Assembly (NCBI RefSeq): GCF_030503435.1
Contig: NZ_JAUKPO010000002.1
Span: forward strand, 124,001 to 188,000
Reading direction: 5' to 3'
Source of the DNA: Rhodocytophaga aerolata
GTDB lineage: Bacteria; Bacteroidota; Bacteroidia; Cytophagales; 172606-1
DNA: 64,000 bases
The first letter of the stretch is position 1. The number at the start of each line of letters is the position of its first letter. The position numbers and the translations under genes are program-made. The notes below the pieces were generated by a model, which saw only the letters and a list, made by a program, of their open reading frames with translations, was not told where the DNA came from and ran no database searches. Below, one piece after another: positions 17,285 through 26,871 of this stretch.

Positions 17285-18610
17285 ATGATCAGACTTCTTT
17301 ACTATGCCCAGAAAAGAGCATTTTTCCGGTTTTGCGCCTTCCTGATCCTGACAGCTTTAGTTGGCGGTTGCCAGGATACCTGCGAACGTATGTACACCTA
17401 TACCTTGTATGAGCCTATTTATATGTCATTCGACGAGTTGCGGGCAGCCGTAAAAACAGAAGCTCCGCAAGATATACAGCAAGCAGGTAAAATTTACATT
17501 ATCGGGAAATACTTATTGGTGAACGAGCCTAACAAAGGCATCCATATATTCGATAACTCCGATCCGGCTGCACCAAAAAACCTGTCGTTCATCAACATTC
17601 CCGGCAATATAGATATGGCTGTGAAAGGCAATATCCTCTATGCTGATAGCCACATAGATTTAGTAGCTTTTGATATCAGCAACCCAGCTAGCATTACAGA
17701 AGTAGGCCGGGTAGAAAATATCTTTCCTTCCTGGAACAGAACATTTGCCAATGCCCAGCAGGTAGATTTCAACAAAGGCATTATTGTAGACTTTAAAGAG
17801 TCCCGTACTACCCAGATCAGCGGATGTGGAGAAACTTCCATGCAACCCTATTTCTGGTATGAAGGTCATTTTGCCATAAGTAACCGGGCAGATTTTGCGG
17901 CTAGCCCTGTTTCTGCTATGCCTTCTTCGTCAAGCAAACCTGGCATTGGCGGCTCAATGGCCAGGTATACGATTTATGATAATTTCCTCTATACCATTGA
18001 TGATGCCAATATGCAGCTGTTTGATATTTCTTCTCCGGCAAATCCGGCATTTTCAAGCTTAATTAATGTTGGCTTCAATATTGAAACCATCTATCCATAC
18101 AAAGACAAGCTGTTTATCGGTTCGCAGACCGGCATGCATATTTACGACAATGCTGACCCAGCCAATCCAGTGCGGCTGTCTACGTTTGCCCATGTCAGGA
18201 GCTGCGACCCGGTGGTAGCCGATGACAAATATGCCTATGTAACCCTACGTAACGGAAACACATGTGGCGGCATTGTCAATCAACTGGATGTGATAGATAT
18301 TACCAATCTTTCTTCGCCTAGGCTGATAAAATCATACCCCATGAGTAACCCGCATGGCCTGGGTTTAGATTATGATAACAATACCCTGTTTGTGTGTGAT
18401 GGCACTTCCGGGCTGAAGGTATATAATGCCAATAGTCCCCTTATATTAGATAAAAACATTCTCAGCCGCAAAACCGGCCATACCTACGATGTAATTCCCT
18501 ATAAAAACATTGCCATTGTTACCGGCAACGATGGCATCTCTCAATATGATTATACTGATCCGAAGAACTTGAAGCTGCTCAGCAAAATTTCGGTGGTAAA
18601 AGCAGAGTAA
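17285..18610 (+). CDS. LVIVD-repeat lipoprotein, predicted beta-propeller
   Basis: 441 residues. FCAFLILTALVGGC is a signal peptide with lipobox LVGGC. The rest consists of repeats of the LVIVD type: IFDNSDPAAP, AFDISNPASI, LFDISSPANPAF, IYDNADPANPVRL, VIDITNLSSPRL, spaced 40-60 residues apart, which form blades of a propeller displayed on the cell surface. Such proteins are frequent in Bacteroidota and their ligands are mostly unknown. The ATG at 17285 is preferred over an in-frame TTG at 17240 because it gives a normal signal peptide. It lies about 140 bases after the small lipoprotein. Confidence 0.85.
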   Translation: MIRLLYYAQKRAFFRFCAFLILTALVGGCQDTCERMYTYTLYEPIYMSFDELRAAVKTEAPQDIQQAGKIYIIGKYLLVNEPNKGIHIFDNSDPAAPKNLSFINIPGNIDMAVKGNILYADSHIDLVAFDISNPASITEVGRVENIFPSWNRTFANAQQVDFNKGIIVDFKESRTTQISGCGETSMQPYFWYEGHFAISNRADFAASPVSAMPSSSSKPGIGGSMARYTIYDNFLYTIDDANMQLFDISSPANPAFSSLINVGFNIETIYPYKDKLFIGSQTGMHIYDNADPANPVRLSTFAHVRSCDPVVADDKYAYVTLRNGNTCGGIVNQLDVIDITNLSSPRLIKSYPMSNPHGLGLDYDNNTLFVCDGTSGLKVYNANSPLILDKNILSRKTGHTYDVIPYKNIAIVTGNDGISQYDYTDPKNLKLLSKISVVKAE

Positions 18611-18639
18611 AAGAACTTTCGTTGCAACAGGATTAAACA

Positions 18640-19350
18640 ATGGATGGGTACATGATAAAGCAAACCATTGCTGTCGTAAGTATTCTTCTGCTCCCTATGC
18701 TGACAAGCTATGGACAACAGAATACTATATATGTGGGCACATCCATTTCTTTGCATCACGAAATCCGCAATAAAATGATTTACGGGCCGGGCAGAGTTAA
18801 TACAACTAGTGCTACCAGCTTTTTTGGTACAGGAATCAGACTTCAGAAGAAAATTAGTCAGAGCTGGGGAGTTAACACAGGAATTGGTTATGTCAAAAGG
18901 CACTACGAAATGATAGTTCCCTTTAACTACTGTTCTTTTCTAGAACCCGGCGAAAGCTGCCCTTATATATTAGCTCATACCAACAAATTTGGATACAAGA
19001 CGGCTGAAGTTTCCCTGGGAATAAATAAATACCTGATAGCACAGAACAAAGTTGAACTTTACATAAATCTAACTTCCCTGGCAGCATTTAATTTTCAATC
19101 CTATTACTATTCATTTACCCCAGCTGTTGGAAGAAAGAACATGGATCAACTAAATGTATATTCAACTTCGTTACTAAGTGGGTTGGGCTGTAGTTATAGC
19201 CTGACAGAGCGTATAAAAGTAACTATTGAACCTTTTATAAGACTTATTCATATGCGACGGCAAGACCCTATATTACTTACTGGCCATGAAAGAAGACGTA
19301 CAAATTTTGACAACTATGGAAGCCATTTGCTACTGATGTTCCGGATATAA
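18640..19350 (+). CDS. predicted outer-membrane beta-barrel protein
   Basis: 236 residues with a signal peptide (IAVVSILLLPMLTSYGQQ). The mature chain has alternating amphipathic strands such as NTIYVGTSISLHHEI, WGVNTGIGYVKRHYEM, KVELYINLTSLAAF and IKVTIEPFIRLIHM, ending in SHLLLMFRI, consistent with a small eight-to-ten-stranded barrel. An internal ATG at 18652 is an equally plausible start. It begins 30 bases after the LVIVD gene, so the two are probably co-transcribed. No specific family recognised. Confidence 0.7.
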   Translation: MDGYMIKQTIAVVSILLLPMLTSYGQQNTIYVGTSISLHHEIRNKMIYGPGRVNTTSATSFFGTGIRLQKKISQSWGVNTGIGYVKRHYEMIVPFNYCSFLEPGESCPYILAHTNKFGYKTAEVSLGINKYLIAQNKVELYINLTSLAAFNFQSYYYSFTPAVGRKNMDQLNVYSTSLLSGLGCSYSLTERIKVTIEPFIRLIHMRRQDPILLTGHERRRTNFDNYGSHLLLMFRI

Positions 19351-19387
19351 ACACCTATTAATCAAACTTTTAACTCAATTGTAAAAT

Positions 19388-19415
19388 GTAGGCATGTATT
19401 TTATTATGTGCCTAC
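19388..19415 (+). terminator. weak hairpin downstream of the barrel gene
   Basis: GTAGGCA (19388-19394) pairs with TGCCTAC (19409-19415) around a 14-base AT loop; the following sequence TTCACTTTCC is only moderately T-rich. It may terminate or attenuate transcription before the next gene at 19437. Confidence 0.3.
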
Positions 19416-19436
19416 TTCACTTTCCGAACAAGTCCT

Positions 19437-20192
19437 ATGATTAAAGTTTACTTACTGTATTTACCGGCAATGGTTTTTATCCTCCTGCTAACTGTATCTT
19501 CTGCTTCTGCCCAGAGAAACTTGGAAGATGTACTCTACCTGAAAAATGGCAGTATGCTAAGAGGAAAAATTACCGAACTGAGTGCCGATACCATTAGCAT
19601 CGAAATAGTAGGCGGCAGTGTATTTGTTTTCCCATCCTCCGAAGCCAAAGGGATTTCCAGAGAGAAAAAACTCGTGCGTTACAAAGAGTCCGGGTATATG
19701 TTTGTATTGGAAACCGGACTGCTAGCCGGCAAACGTCCTGGAAATAGTCTTACCCGTGCAAATGAAAGCATTAATAGTTTTACCCTCCAATGCATAAACG
19801 GGCATGAGTTCAGACCCGAACTGGCACTGGGAATCGGAACCGGTATTGACAGTTATCAGAACTTTACCATTCTCCCGGTGTATTTGCGGCTAAGTGGCTC
19901 CTTTCCTAAAGTAAGCCAGAAATTTTCTCCGATGTATATCGTAGATGGTGGATACGGTTTTTACAGCCGCTTATTTAACGGCAACAATATCACTAACGGA
20001 AATGGCGGCCTTATGCTGAATCCGGCGGCAGGGGTACGTATCCGGTTAAGTAACAGTAGTTCTTTTATTCTGAATGCCGGATACCGGTTTCAGAAAGGCA
20101 GTACAGCCAACTTTTTCGGTACCCCGGGAGATGGTATCCGGGAGAAAATTACCTTTAACCGGGTTTCTATACGCGCCGGATTTATGTTCTAA
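19437..20192 (+). CDS. secreted protein with SH3-like N-terminal domain and barrel-like C-terminus
   Basis: 251 residues with a clear signal peptide ending in SASAQ. The first mature segment, DVLYLKNGSMLRGKITELS followed by ISIEIVGGSVFVF, is the short beta domain found at the start of many Bacteroidota outer-membrane proteins. The remainder alternates strands (FVLETGLLAG, ALGIGTGIDSYQNF, FILNAGYRFQKGS) and ends RVSIRAGFMF, with the terminal phenylalanine expected for BAM-inserted barrels. Function unknown. It sits within the envelope-protein series and its stop is 34 bases before the next start. Confidence 0.75.
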   Translation: MIKVYLLYLPAMVFILLLTVSSASAQRNLEDVLYLKNGSMLRGKITELSADTISIEIVGGSVFVFPSSEAKGISREKKLVRYKESGYMFVLETGLLAGKRPGNSLTRANESINSFTLQCINGHEFRPELALGIGTGIDSYQNFTILPVYLRLSGSFPKVSQKFSPMYIVDGGYGFYSRLFNGNNITNGNGGLMLNPAAGVRIRLSNSSSFILNAGYRFQKGSTANFFGTPGDGIREKITFNRVSIRAGFMF

Positions 20193-20226
20193 CCTTTTTT
20201 ACTTGCATTCTTGCTATAGCTGTATT

Positions 20227-20982
20227 ATGTACCATAAACTATATCTGGTTCTTGCCAAGGCACTATTTATATCTATACTGATAGTAGTATTGCCATCCTG
20301 TAAAAAAGAAGATGGAGAGGTCTTTAAAAAACCGGTTGGGCAAGTGCAGTTGAAAGAAATTCGTGTAGACAATCAAATCCGCCATAGTTTTATCTATCAT
20401 CAGACAGAATTAGCGGAAGAAAGATGGTTTGGATTTGATTGTAAAAACACCCCAACGGATGTATTTATTTATGTTTATCAACAGGGCAAACTAACTTCTT
20501 TAGAAACTACCTTGCGAAGTTTATACTCCAGTACAGCTGCCCTCTGCGATCCCAACACTGGCATAACAACGGAAGAAAGCTACGAATATGATACACAAGG
20601 AAGGCTACATAAAACCATCCGGGATAATAGCTATACCATTTATGACTATACTACCAGTGGATTGGTAGCAAAACAAACCCTGTATTCTTCCAGTGGCACA
20701 ATAATAAGTACTACTCATTTCCGGCATGATGCCAGAGGAAATATTATCGAAGAGCAGGATGCGCAGGGAAATAGCACACAATATGAGTACGATGATCAGC
20801 CAAATCCCTTCTACCTGATCAAGCAAAAGCCCGGCTGGATAAGTGCCTATAACAAGAGCCCCAATAATGTTTTAAAAGCAAGCGGAGCAGTTACTTTTGA
20901 CAGAACTATTGAATACTTTCCCAATGGCCTGCCCAGGCGTGTGTTAGAGAATGGGGTATATTATACATATCATTACGAATAA
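20227..20982 (+). CDS. predicted lipoprotein with YD/RHS-like repeats
   Basis: 251 residues from ATG 20227; upstream in-frame codons overlap the preceding gene and give no signal. The N-terminus YLVLAKALFISILIVVLPSC is a lipoprotein signal. Repeats resemble YD repeats of RHS proteins: YEYDTQGRLHKTIRDN, YDYTTSGLVAKQTLY, FRHDARGNIIEEQDAQGN, QYEYDDQPNPF and IEYFPNGLPRRVLENG. There is no RHS core or toxin domain, so it is a small surface-anchored repeat protein rather than a polymorphic toxin. A terminator follows at 21003. Confidence 0.75.
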   Translation: MYHKLYLVLAKALFISILIVVLPSCKKEDGEVFKKPVGQVQLKEIRVDNQIRHSFIYHQTELAEERWFGFDCKNTPTDVFIYVYQQGKLTSLETTLRSLYSSTAALCDPNTGITTEESYEYDTQGRLHKTIRDNSYTIYDYTTSGLVAKQTLYSSSGTIISTTHFRHDARGNIIEEQDAQGNSTQYEYDDQPNPFYLIKQKPGWISAYNKSPNNVLKASGAVTFDRTIEYFPNGLPRRVLENGVYYTYHYE

Positions 20983-21002
20983 TATACGCTATGCAACTCT
21001 TC

Positions 21003-21060
21003 ATAGGTTTTCGAAACCTGTAAGGGGTTTTTACAGGTACACCTATCATTCTTATTTTTT
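21003..21060 (+). terminator. compound hairpin terminator after the YD-repeat lipoprotein
   Basis: The inner stem ACCTGTAA (21016-21023) pairs with TTACAGGT (21031-21038); an outer stem ATAGGT (21003-21008) pairs with ACCTAT (21041-21046). The T-rich tail CTTATTTTTT follows at 21051. Confidence 0.55.
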
Positions 21061-21215
21061 CTCAGATCAACTTTTCGCTTCTTTTTGGTGTTAAATTTAT
21101 ATTGGCTCTGCCAAAACAGCAGAAACTATATGAAGTAAATCAAAAATGGCAAGAGGCTAGTTTAATTTTCTAATTTTCATATCTTCAAATTTCCTAATTC
21201 CTTATATTCTTATAC

Positions 21216-23237
21216 ATGGCATTTCAAATTACTTCTGAGTATGTGCCTACCGGCGATCAGCCCCAGGCAATTGACCAGCTAGTGCAAGGCCTGGAAGCAG
21301 GCGAACCAGCTCAGACACTGCTGGGTGTGACCGGATCGGGCAAAACGTTTACTATTGCCAATGTAATACAACGCGTTCAGAAACCCACGCTCATACTGAG
21401 CCACAACAAAACCCTGGCAGCCCAGTTATATGGCGAATTCAAGCAGTTTTTCCCAAATAATGCAGTAGAATATTTTATTTCGTATTACGATTACTACCAG
21501 CCGGAAGCCTACATTGCCACTACCAATACCTATATAGAAAAAGACCTTTCTATTAATGAAGAAATAGAAAAACTCCGCCTGAGTGCTACCTCTTCTTTAA
21601 TGTCTGGCCGGCGGGATGTAATGGTTATAGCTTCCGTATCGTGTATCTATGGTATCGGGAACCCGGATGAGTTTGGCAAAAGTATTGTAAAATTAGCTGT
21701 GGGCGATGTTATCAGCCGGAACCGCTTTCTGTTTTCCCTGGTAGATATTCTGTATAGCCGAACCGAAGCAGAATTCAAACGCGGCAACTTCCGGGTAAAG
21801 GGAGATACAGTCGATATTTTTGTAGCTTATGCTGATTTTGCCTACCGTATATTCTTCTTTGGCGACGAAGTAGAAGCCATCCAGCGGATAGATCCTGCCA
21901 GTGGAAAGAAGCTATCTGATGAGCAGCAAATTACCATTTTCCCGGCCAATCTTTTTGTTACCGGAAAAGACGTATTACATACAGCTATTCATGAAATTCA
22001 GCGGGATCTGGTATCGCAGATTAAATTATTCGAACACGAAGGACGTTTTCTGGAAGCACAACGGATTAAGGAGCGTACCGAGTTTGATATGGAAATGATG
22101 CGGGAATTGGGCTATTGCTCTGGTATCGAAAACTATTCCAGGTATTTCGACAGGCGATTACCAGGCTCACGGCCTTTCTGTCTGCTGGATTATTTCCCCG
22201 ACGATTTTCTATTAGTAATTGATGAGAGCCACGTAACCTTGCCTCAGATCCGGGCTATGTGGGGAGGCGACCGTTCCCGGAAGGTGAGCCTGGTAGATTT
22301 TGGGTTCCGTTTGCCTTCAGCTATGGATAACCGGCCGCTTACCTTTCAGGAGTTCGAAGATTTAAGCAGTCAAGTAATTTATGTAAGTGCTACGCCCGGT
22401 GATTACGAGTTGAGAAAATCCGAAGGAGTTGTGGTAGAGCAGATTATCCGCCCAACAGGTCTGGTAGATCCTGAAATTGAGGTACGTCCAAGTTTGAATC
22501 AGATAGATGATTTGCTGGACGAAATAGAAGAACGCATCAAGCGGGACGAACGTGTGCTGGTAACCACACTTACCAAACGCATGTCGGAAGAATTACATAA
22601 ATATTTAGACAAACTTAACATTAAAAGCCGCTACCTGCATTCAGAAGTAAAAACATTAGACAGGGTAGAAATTCTGCGGGAACTCCGGCTGGGTGTGATA
22701 GATGTACTGGTGGGTGTTAACTTGCTACGTGAAGGTCTGGACTTACCGGAAGTATCGCTGGTAGCAATTATGGATGCTGATAAAGAAGGTTTCCTGCGCG
22801 ACAACCGTTCACTGATACAAACCATCGGGCGTGCGGCACGGAATGAACGGGGCAAAGTAATTATGTATGCCGACCGCATTACTGGTTCTATGAAAGAAGC
22901 TATTGACGAAACCTACCGCCGCCGGCAAATTCAACAAGAATATAATGCAGCCCATGGTATAACTCCTAAAACGGTTATTAAATCGAAAGATGCTATTATG
23001 AACCAAACCCGGGTTGCTGATAGTGGAAAAACAACCAAATCGTACTATGTAGAACCGGAAGAGCACAGTGTAGCCGCCGACCCGGTAGTAGCTTATATGA
23101 CCAAAGACCAACTAGAGAAGTTGATACAAAAGACCCAGAAATCTATGGAAAAGGCGGCCAAAGAACTGGATTTTATGGAAGCTGCCAGACTACGCGATGA
23201 GTTAATGGAATTAAAGAAGATGCATCAGGGCCGATAA
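21216..23237 (+). CDS. uvrB: excinuclease ABC subunit B
   Basis: 673 residues, normal length. UvrB is the damage-verification helicase of nucleotide excision repair: it receives DNA from UvrA and recruits UvrC. Walker A GVTGSGKT is at residues 37-44, the beta-hairpin motif YDYYQPEAY at 91-99, the DEAD-type box LLVIDESH near 331-338, helicase motif [19 protein letters not shown] and motif [16 protein letters not shown]. The C-terminal UVR domain is seen as [20 protein letters not shown], which contacts UvrC. It is flanked by terminator-like hairpins and looks like a single-gene unit. Confidence 0.97.
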   Translation: MAFQITSEYVPTGDQPQAIDQLVQGLEAGEPAQTLLGVTGSGKTFTIANVIQRVQKPTLILSHNKTLAAQLYGEFKQFFPNNAVEYFISYYDYYQPEAYIATTNTYIEKDLSINEEIEKLRLSATSSLMSGRRDVMVIASVSCIYGIGNPDEFGKSIVKLAVGDVISRNRFLFSLVDILYSRTEAEFKRGNFRVKGDTVDIFVAYADFAYRIFFFGDEVEAIQRIDPASGKKLSDEQQITIFPANLFVTGKDVLHTAIHEIQRDLVSQIKLFEHEGRFLEAQRIKERTEFDMEMMRELGYCSGIENYSRYFDRRLPGSRPFCLLDYFPDDFLLVIDESHVTLPQIRAMWGGDRSRKVSLVDFGFRLPSAMDNRPLTFQEFEDLSSQVIYVSATPGDYELRKSEGVVVEQIIRPTGLVDPEIEVRPSLNQIDDLLDEIEERIKRDERVLVTTLTKRMSEELHKYLDKLNIKSRYLHSEVKTLDRVEILRELRLGVIDVLVGVNLLREGLDLPEVSLVAIMDADKEGFLRDNRSLIQTIGRAARNERGKVIMYADRITGSMKEAIDETYRRRQIQQEYNAAHGITPKTVIKSKDAIMNQTRVADSGKTTKSYYVEPEEHSVAADPVVAYMTKDQLEKLIQKTQKSMEKAAKELDFMEAARLRDELMELKKMHQGR

Positions 23238-23257
23238 GCTTGTATATTTTTTTATAA

Positions 23258-23289
23258 AAAAATGGCGGATAGTCTCCGCCATTTTTGTT
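23258..23289 (+). terminator. rho-independent terminator after uvrB
   Basis: AAAAATGGCGGA (23258-23269) pairs perfectly with TCCGCCATTTTT (23275-23286) around a five-base loop, followed by GTTTT. It ends uvrB 20 bases after its stop. Confidence 0.9.
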
Positions 23290-23393
23290 TTAGCACCTAG
23301 GTTATTTCCATAAAAACAGAAATTTTCAGCGCAGATAGTTGAGCTTTTCATATTCTATGCACAACTTGTGCTTTTACTAAATGAAACCTGCCC

Positions 23394-24344
23394 ATGAAAT
23401 CCATTGTCACCATTACCCTGAATCCGGCCATAGATAAAAGCACCTCAGCGGATCATATTGTACCCGAACATAAGATCAGGTGTGCCAAACCTATATTTGA
23501 AGCCGGCGGTGGGGGTATTAATGTTTCCAGGGCTATAAAAAAACTGGAAGGGGATTCCCTGGCTATATTTCCTGCCGGAGGCCCTCCGGGAATGCTGCTA
23601 CAAGATATTCTGAAAAAAGAAGGAGTAAAATACCAGGCCATTCCTGTAACTCAATGGACCCGCGAAAACTTTATTGTGGTAGATAGTTCCACCAATAGCC
23701 AATACCGCTTTGGTATGCCAGGACACGAACTAACAGAAGCTGAAGCAACCGCTTGTCTGGATGCTTTGCGTACCATTACGCCCAAACCAGCGTACATAGT
23801 AGCCAGTGGCAGTTTGCCTCCCGGCTTATCTTCCGACTTTTTTGCCCGCATTGCCCGGGTAGCAAAAGAAGTGGGCGCCCGGTTTGTTCTGGATACGTCA
23901 GGCGAACCCTTGAAACTGGCGGCTAATGAGGGAGTATACCTACTTAAACCGAACCTGGGTGAGCTTAGCAAACTGGCCGGTGTAGAAACAATCGAAACGG
24001 AAGGCGTACACAAATATGCCCGTCAGATTATAGACAAAGGTAATTGCGAAGTAGTAGCTGTTTCATTAGGCCCCGGAGGCGCTATGCTGATAACCAAAGA
24101 TCTGATTGACCATGTACCAGCGCCCACGGTACGTAAACGGAGCACGGTAGGAGCTGGCGATAGTATGGTAGCTGGTATGGTATTAAGCCTGGGCTTGGAA
24201 AGAAGTTTGCGGGAAATGATCCGGTATGGAGTAGCCTGTGGTACGGCAGCCACCATGAACTCTGGGACAGAACTCTGCAAAAAAGCTGATGTAGAGTACT
24301 TATACGAATGGATCTGCAAGTTCAGTGCACCAGTAAACAGCTAG
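23394..24344 (+). CDS. pfkB: PfkB-family sugar kinase, 6-phosphofructokinase-2-like
   Basis: 316 residues of the ribokinase/PfkB fold. The N-terminus ITLNPAIDKSTSADHIVPEH and the loop EAGGGGINVSRAIKKL (36-51) closely parallel E. coli PfkB, the minor ATP-dependent 6-phosphofructokinase, rather than 1-phosphofructokinase. The catalytic motif STVGAGDSMVAGM has the base D256. It would phosphorylate fructose-6-phosphate in glycolysis; 1-phosphofructokinase or tagatose-6-phosphate kinase activity cannot be excluded by sequence alone. It stands alone between the uvrB terminator and a convergent small gene. Confidence 0.88.
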   Translation: MKSIVTITLNPAIDKSTSADHIVPEHKIRCAKPIFEAGGGGINVSRAIKKLEGDSLAIFPAGGPPGMLLQDILKKEGVKYQAIPVTQWTRENFIVVDSSTNSQYRFGMPGHELTEAEATACLDALRTITPKPAYIVASGSLPPGLSSDFFARIARVAKEVGARFVLDTSGEPLKLAANEGVYLLKPNLGELSKLAGVETIETEGVHKYARQIIDKGNCEVVAVSLGPGGAMLITKDLIDHVPAPTVRKRSTVGAGDSMVAGMVLSLGLERSLREMIRYGVACGTAATMNSGTELCKKADVEYLYEWICKFSAPVNS

Positions 24345-24352
24345 TGCCCTCT

Positions 24353-24700
24353 TTATACATTACTTCTCCGGACAGTATCTTTGCTCTCCATTTCTTGCAC
24401 AGCGGTTTGGGTAATCACATCGCCGCCTAGCTTTTGGTATAGCTCAGGGTCTTTGTGTTTTACTTTTCTGGTAAGAAACGGAATAATCACTTGCAACTCC
24501 TGGATTTTCCAGTCGTGCACACGAAGCCTTCTGTAAAAGGTATCTTTGGTGAAACCAAGCCTGGTCCATATTTCGCGGTGCCGTGCTCCGGAAGCCTCAA
24601 TAAGTTCGGCAATAGACATTTGCAATTGCCTGTACGATAAAATAATACTTTGGTACGCCTTAATTATATTATAGTTCAACATACGATTATCTTTATACAT
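24353..24700 (-). CDS. small predicted helix-turn-helix protein, unknown function
   Basis: 115 residues from ATG 24700 (a later in-frame ATG is at 24682). The central stretch SIAELIEASGARHREIWTRL and GFTKDTFYRRLRVHDWKIQE has the spacing of a helix-turn-helix with a recognition helix rich in arginine, similar in layout to XRE-type or phage-type regulators. The C-terminus is charged and probably disordered. The gene converges on pfkB with an 8-base gap. It may be a DNA-binding regulator; there is no neighbour that identifies its target. Confidence 0.5.
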   Translation of the reverse strand: MYKDNRMLNYNIIKAYQSIILSYRQLQMSIAELIEASGARHREIWTRLGFTKDTFYRRLRVHDWKIQELQVIIPFLTRKVKHKDPELYQKLGGDVITQTAVQEMESKDTVRRSNV

Positions 24701-25046
24701 CACAAAAAGCTGCCTGATTTAGTAAAATAAGCAGCATATAAATAACTATTCCCTTCAACTACGCACACAAAAGCCCACTGCTACGCTTGGTAGAAGAACA
24801 GTTGAAATACCTGAAAATTACATATAATTACAAGCTAGCCTATACACCGTTCATTGATGAACCAATGCTATGATACTGGGGAATGAAAGTATTAATTAGC
24901 TAGCCTTCAATAATTTTTGGAACTCACCATGTATACGTAGGGCACAAAATGAAGGTTATAGCGGAATATACAGTTTAATTCGCATCTTTAAAATGACTAT
25001 ACGTTTGAATAGTTTCTATAACTTTGCAGCCATAGCTACTTTCGTA
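24701..25046. other. 346-base region between the HTH gene and the DUF4397 lipoprotein
   Basis: AT-rich, with no clear gene. It should hold divergent promoters. A start-less open frame of about 42 codons on the plus strand near 24744-24872 reads like ordinary protein sequence (for example LLRLVEEQLKYLKITYNYKL) and may be a relic, but I recognise no family. The word GCTAGCC occurs twice, near 24834 and 24900. Confidence 0.4.
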
Positions 25047-25763
25047 ATGACTCTCAAACCTCCTGTATTCTTGCTTTTTCTAGCCTTTGTGCTCTTTGCT
25101 GGCTGCAGCAAATGGGAAGAAGAGCCAGTGATTAGCCAGTTATTAATAGTGAATGCCTTTCCGGATGCAGCCAGCCTCAACATCCGGGTAAATACTGATG
25201 CAGAATCTATTCTGGATTTTGGCGCGGCTACGCCTTATCAGCCACTACGAGCTGGTCAGAGCACTTTGCAAGTGAACATCGGAGATAGAACTCTAAGAAG
25301 TGGATATTTAAGGTTGGCAGAAAATAGAAATTACTCATTATATATACTGAAAGGAATAGAAAATCCAGATCTATCAATTAACCGTCCTGATTCAATAATT
25401 ATCCGCATAGATACCTTGCCTGCGCCAGAAGTAGGAAGAGCTAAAATTCGTTTCGCCAACTTAACGCCACTGTCTGAAGGATTAGACTTACGTTTGCGAG
25501 TAATTGGCCCTACGAATGATACAGTAATATTGCCTGCACGTACTTCTCCAAACTATACACCTTTTTCCACGGTTGATGCATCAGCACGAGGATTTAGTTT
25601 GAGTCTGTTGAGAGGTACTGAAGTTGCAGCCACTCTTTCTATTGATACGCTTGCCTCAGAACGAACCTATACCATAATAGCCACTGGGTATAGCACGCCT
25701 CCACCTGGCAATCCAAGGGGGCTTACGTTGCGGGTTGTGGCTAATCGCTTGGAGAGAGAATAA
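25047..25763 (+). CDS. DUF4397-type lipoprotein
   Basis: 238 residues from ATG 25047; an in-frame ATG at 24993 would add 18 residues ahead of the signal sequence and is less likely. The signal FLLFLAFVLFAGC ends in lipobox LFAGC with the lipidated Cys at position 20. The mature part begins LLIVNAFPDAASLNIRVNTD and continues with PLRAGQSTLQVN and ARIRFANLTPL-like strands (the exact text is AKIRFANLTPL), the pattern of DUF4397 proteins, secreted beta-sandwich proteins common in Bacteroidota. Ligand and role are unknown. An AT-rich hairpin follows. Confidence 0.75.
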   Translation: MTLKPPVFLLFLAFVLFAGCSKWEEEPVISQLLIVNAFPDAASLNIRVNTDAESILDFGAATPYQPLRAGQSTLQVNIGDRTLRSGYLRLAENRNYSLYILKGIENPDLSINRPDSIIIRIDTLPAPEVGRAKIRFANLTPLSEGLDLRLRVIGPTNDTVILPARTSPNYTPFSTVDASARGFSLSLLRGTEVAATLSIDTLASERTYTIIATGYSTPPPGNPRGLTLRVVANRLERE

Positions 25764-25831
25764 TTGCAAAAAATTGATTACTAACGGAACTATACCCGCC
25801 GCATATCACTATATACTGTGTAGATAAATGT

Positions 25832-25860
25832 AGAATAAACGTGCATTTATTCTGTTAATT
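25832..25860 (+). terminator. AT-rich hairpin after the DUF4397 gene
   Basis: AGAATAAA (25832-25839) pairs with TTTATTCT (25846-25853) around a six-base loop, followed by GTTAATTTT. The stem is weak in G and C, so termination is only plausible. It lies 40 bases upstream of the aguB start and could also affect that gene. Confidence 0.35.
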
Positions 25861-25892
25861 TTGAACTCATTAAACCCATTTGTTTCCGTACA

Positions 25893-26774
25893 TTGAACAC
25901 ACAACCGAAACTGGTAAAAGTAGGGCTGATACAAATGTCCTGCACCAAAGAACCAAAAGAGAATTTAGAAAAAGCTATTGTAAAAATAAGGGAAGCGGCA
26001 GCTAAAGGTGCCCAAATTGTTTGCTTACAGGAGCTATTTACCTCTTTGTATTTCTGTGATGTAGAAGACTATGAAAACTTCAAACTGGCAGAACCTATTC
26101 CCGGCCCTTCTACCGATGCTTTGTCTAAAATAGCTGCTGAGTTGAATGTAGTAATTATTGCCTCTTTGTTTGAAAAACGGGCACAAGGCATTTACCATAA
26201 TACTACGGCAGTGCTGGATGCAGGTGGAAAGTACCTGGGCAAATACCGCAAAATGCACATTCCCGATGACCCTGGTTATTACGAGAAGTTTTACTTTACT
26301 CCCGGCGACTTAGGCTACAAAGTATTCCATACCAAATATGCCCGCATAGGGGTGCTTATCTGCTGGGATCAGTGGTATCCGGAGGCTTCCAGAATTACTG
26401 CTCTCATGGATGCAGAAATTCTGTTCTACCCTACGGCTATTGGCTGGGCATCCAGTCAGGAAGTAGATACGAATACTGAGCAGTATAATGCCTGGCAGAC
26501 GATCCAACGTTCACATGCCGTAGCGAACGGTTTGCATGTGGTATCGGTGAACCGTGTAGGCGATGAAGGCCCGATGAAGTTCTGGGGAGGCTCTTTTGTT
26601 GCCAATCCTTTTGGAAGAGTATTATACCAGGGTTCCCATGATAAGGAAGAAATACATGTGCAGGAGCTGGATTTAAATAAAACAGATTCCTACCGGACAC
26701 ACTGGCCTTTTATGCGTGACCGCCGTGTAGACTCTTACCAGCAGATCACTAAGCGTTTTATAGACCAGGAATAA
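25893..26774 (+). CDS. aguB: N-carbamoylputrescine amidase
   Basis: 293 residues of the nitrilase superfamily. Hydrolyses N-carbamoylputrescine to putrescine, CO2 and ammonia, the second step after agmatine deiminase. The Glu-Lys-Cys triad is visible: E47 in LQELFTSLYF, K120 in KYRKMHIPDDPGYYEKF, and C157 in IGVLICWDQWYPE. The start is TTG at 25893: the frame is open back to a stop at 25836 with no ATG, and the first internal ATG falls inside the conserved first strand GLIQMSC, so a non-ATG start is forced. The partner gene aguA follows 140 bases downstream. Confidence 0.93.
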   Translation: MNTQPKLVKVGLIQMSCTKEPKENLEKAIVKIREAAAKGAQIVCLQELFTSLYFCDVEDYENFKLAEPIPGPSTDALSKIAAELNVVIIASLFEKRAQGIYHNTTAVLDAGGKYLGKYRKMHIPDDPGYYEKFYFTPGDLGYKVFHTKYARIGVLICWDQWYPEASRITALMDAEILFYPTAIGWASSQEVDTNTEQYNAWQTIQRSHAVANGLHVVSVNRVGDEGPMKFWGGSFVANPFGRVLYQGSHDKEEIHVQELDLNKTDSYRTHWPFMRDRRVDSYQQITKRFIDQE

Positions 26775-26871
26775 CCGGGTATAGTGCATGGCACAGAGGG
26801 ATACTCCAACTTGTTGCTATGCCTATATAATCTTGTCACTCAACTATATTATCACCATTTATATCCATTGT

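Noticed and set aside
20227-20982. YD repeats suggesting an RHS polymorphic toxin
   Set aside because: Only a few short repeats, no RHS core or C-terminal toxin, a lipoprotein signal and no immunity gene; best read as a small surface lipoprotein.
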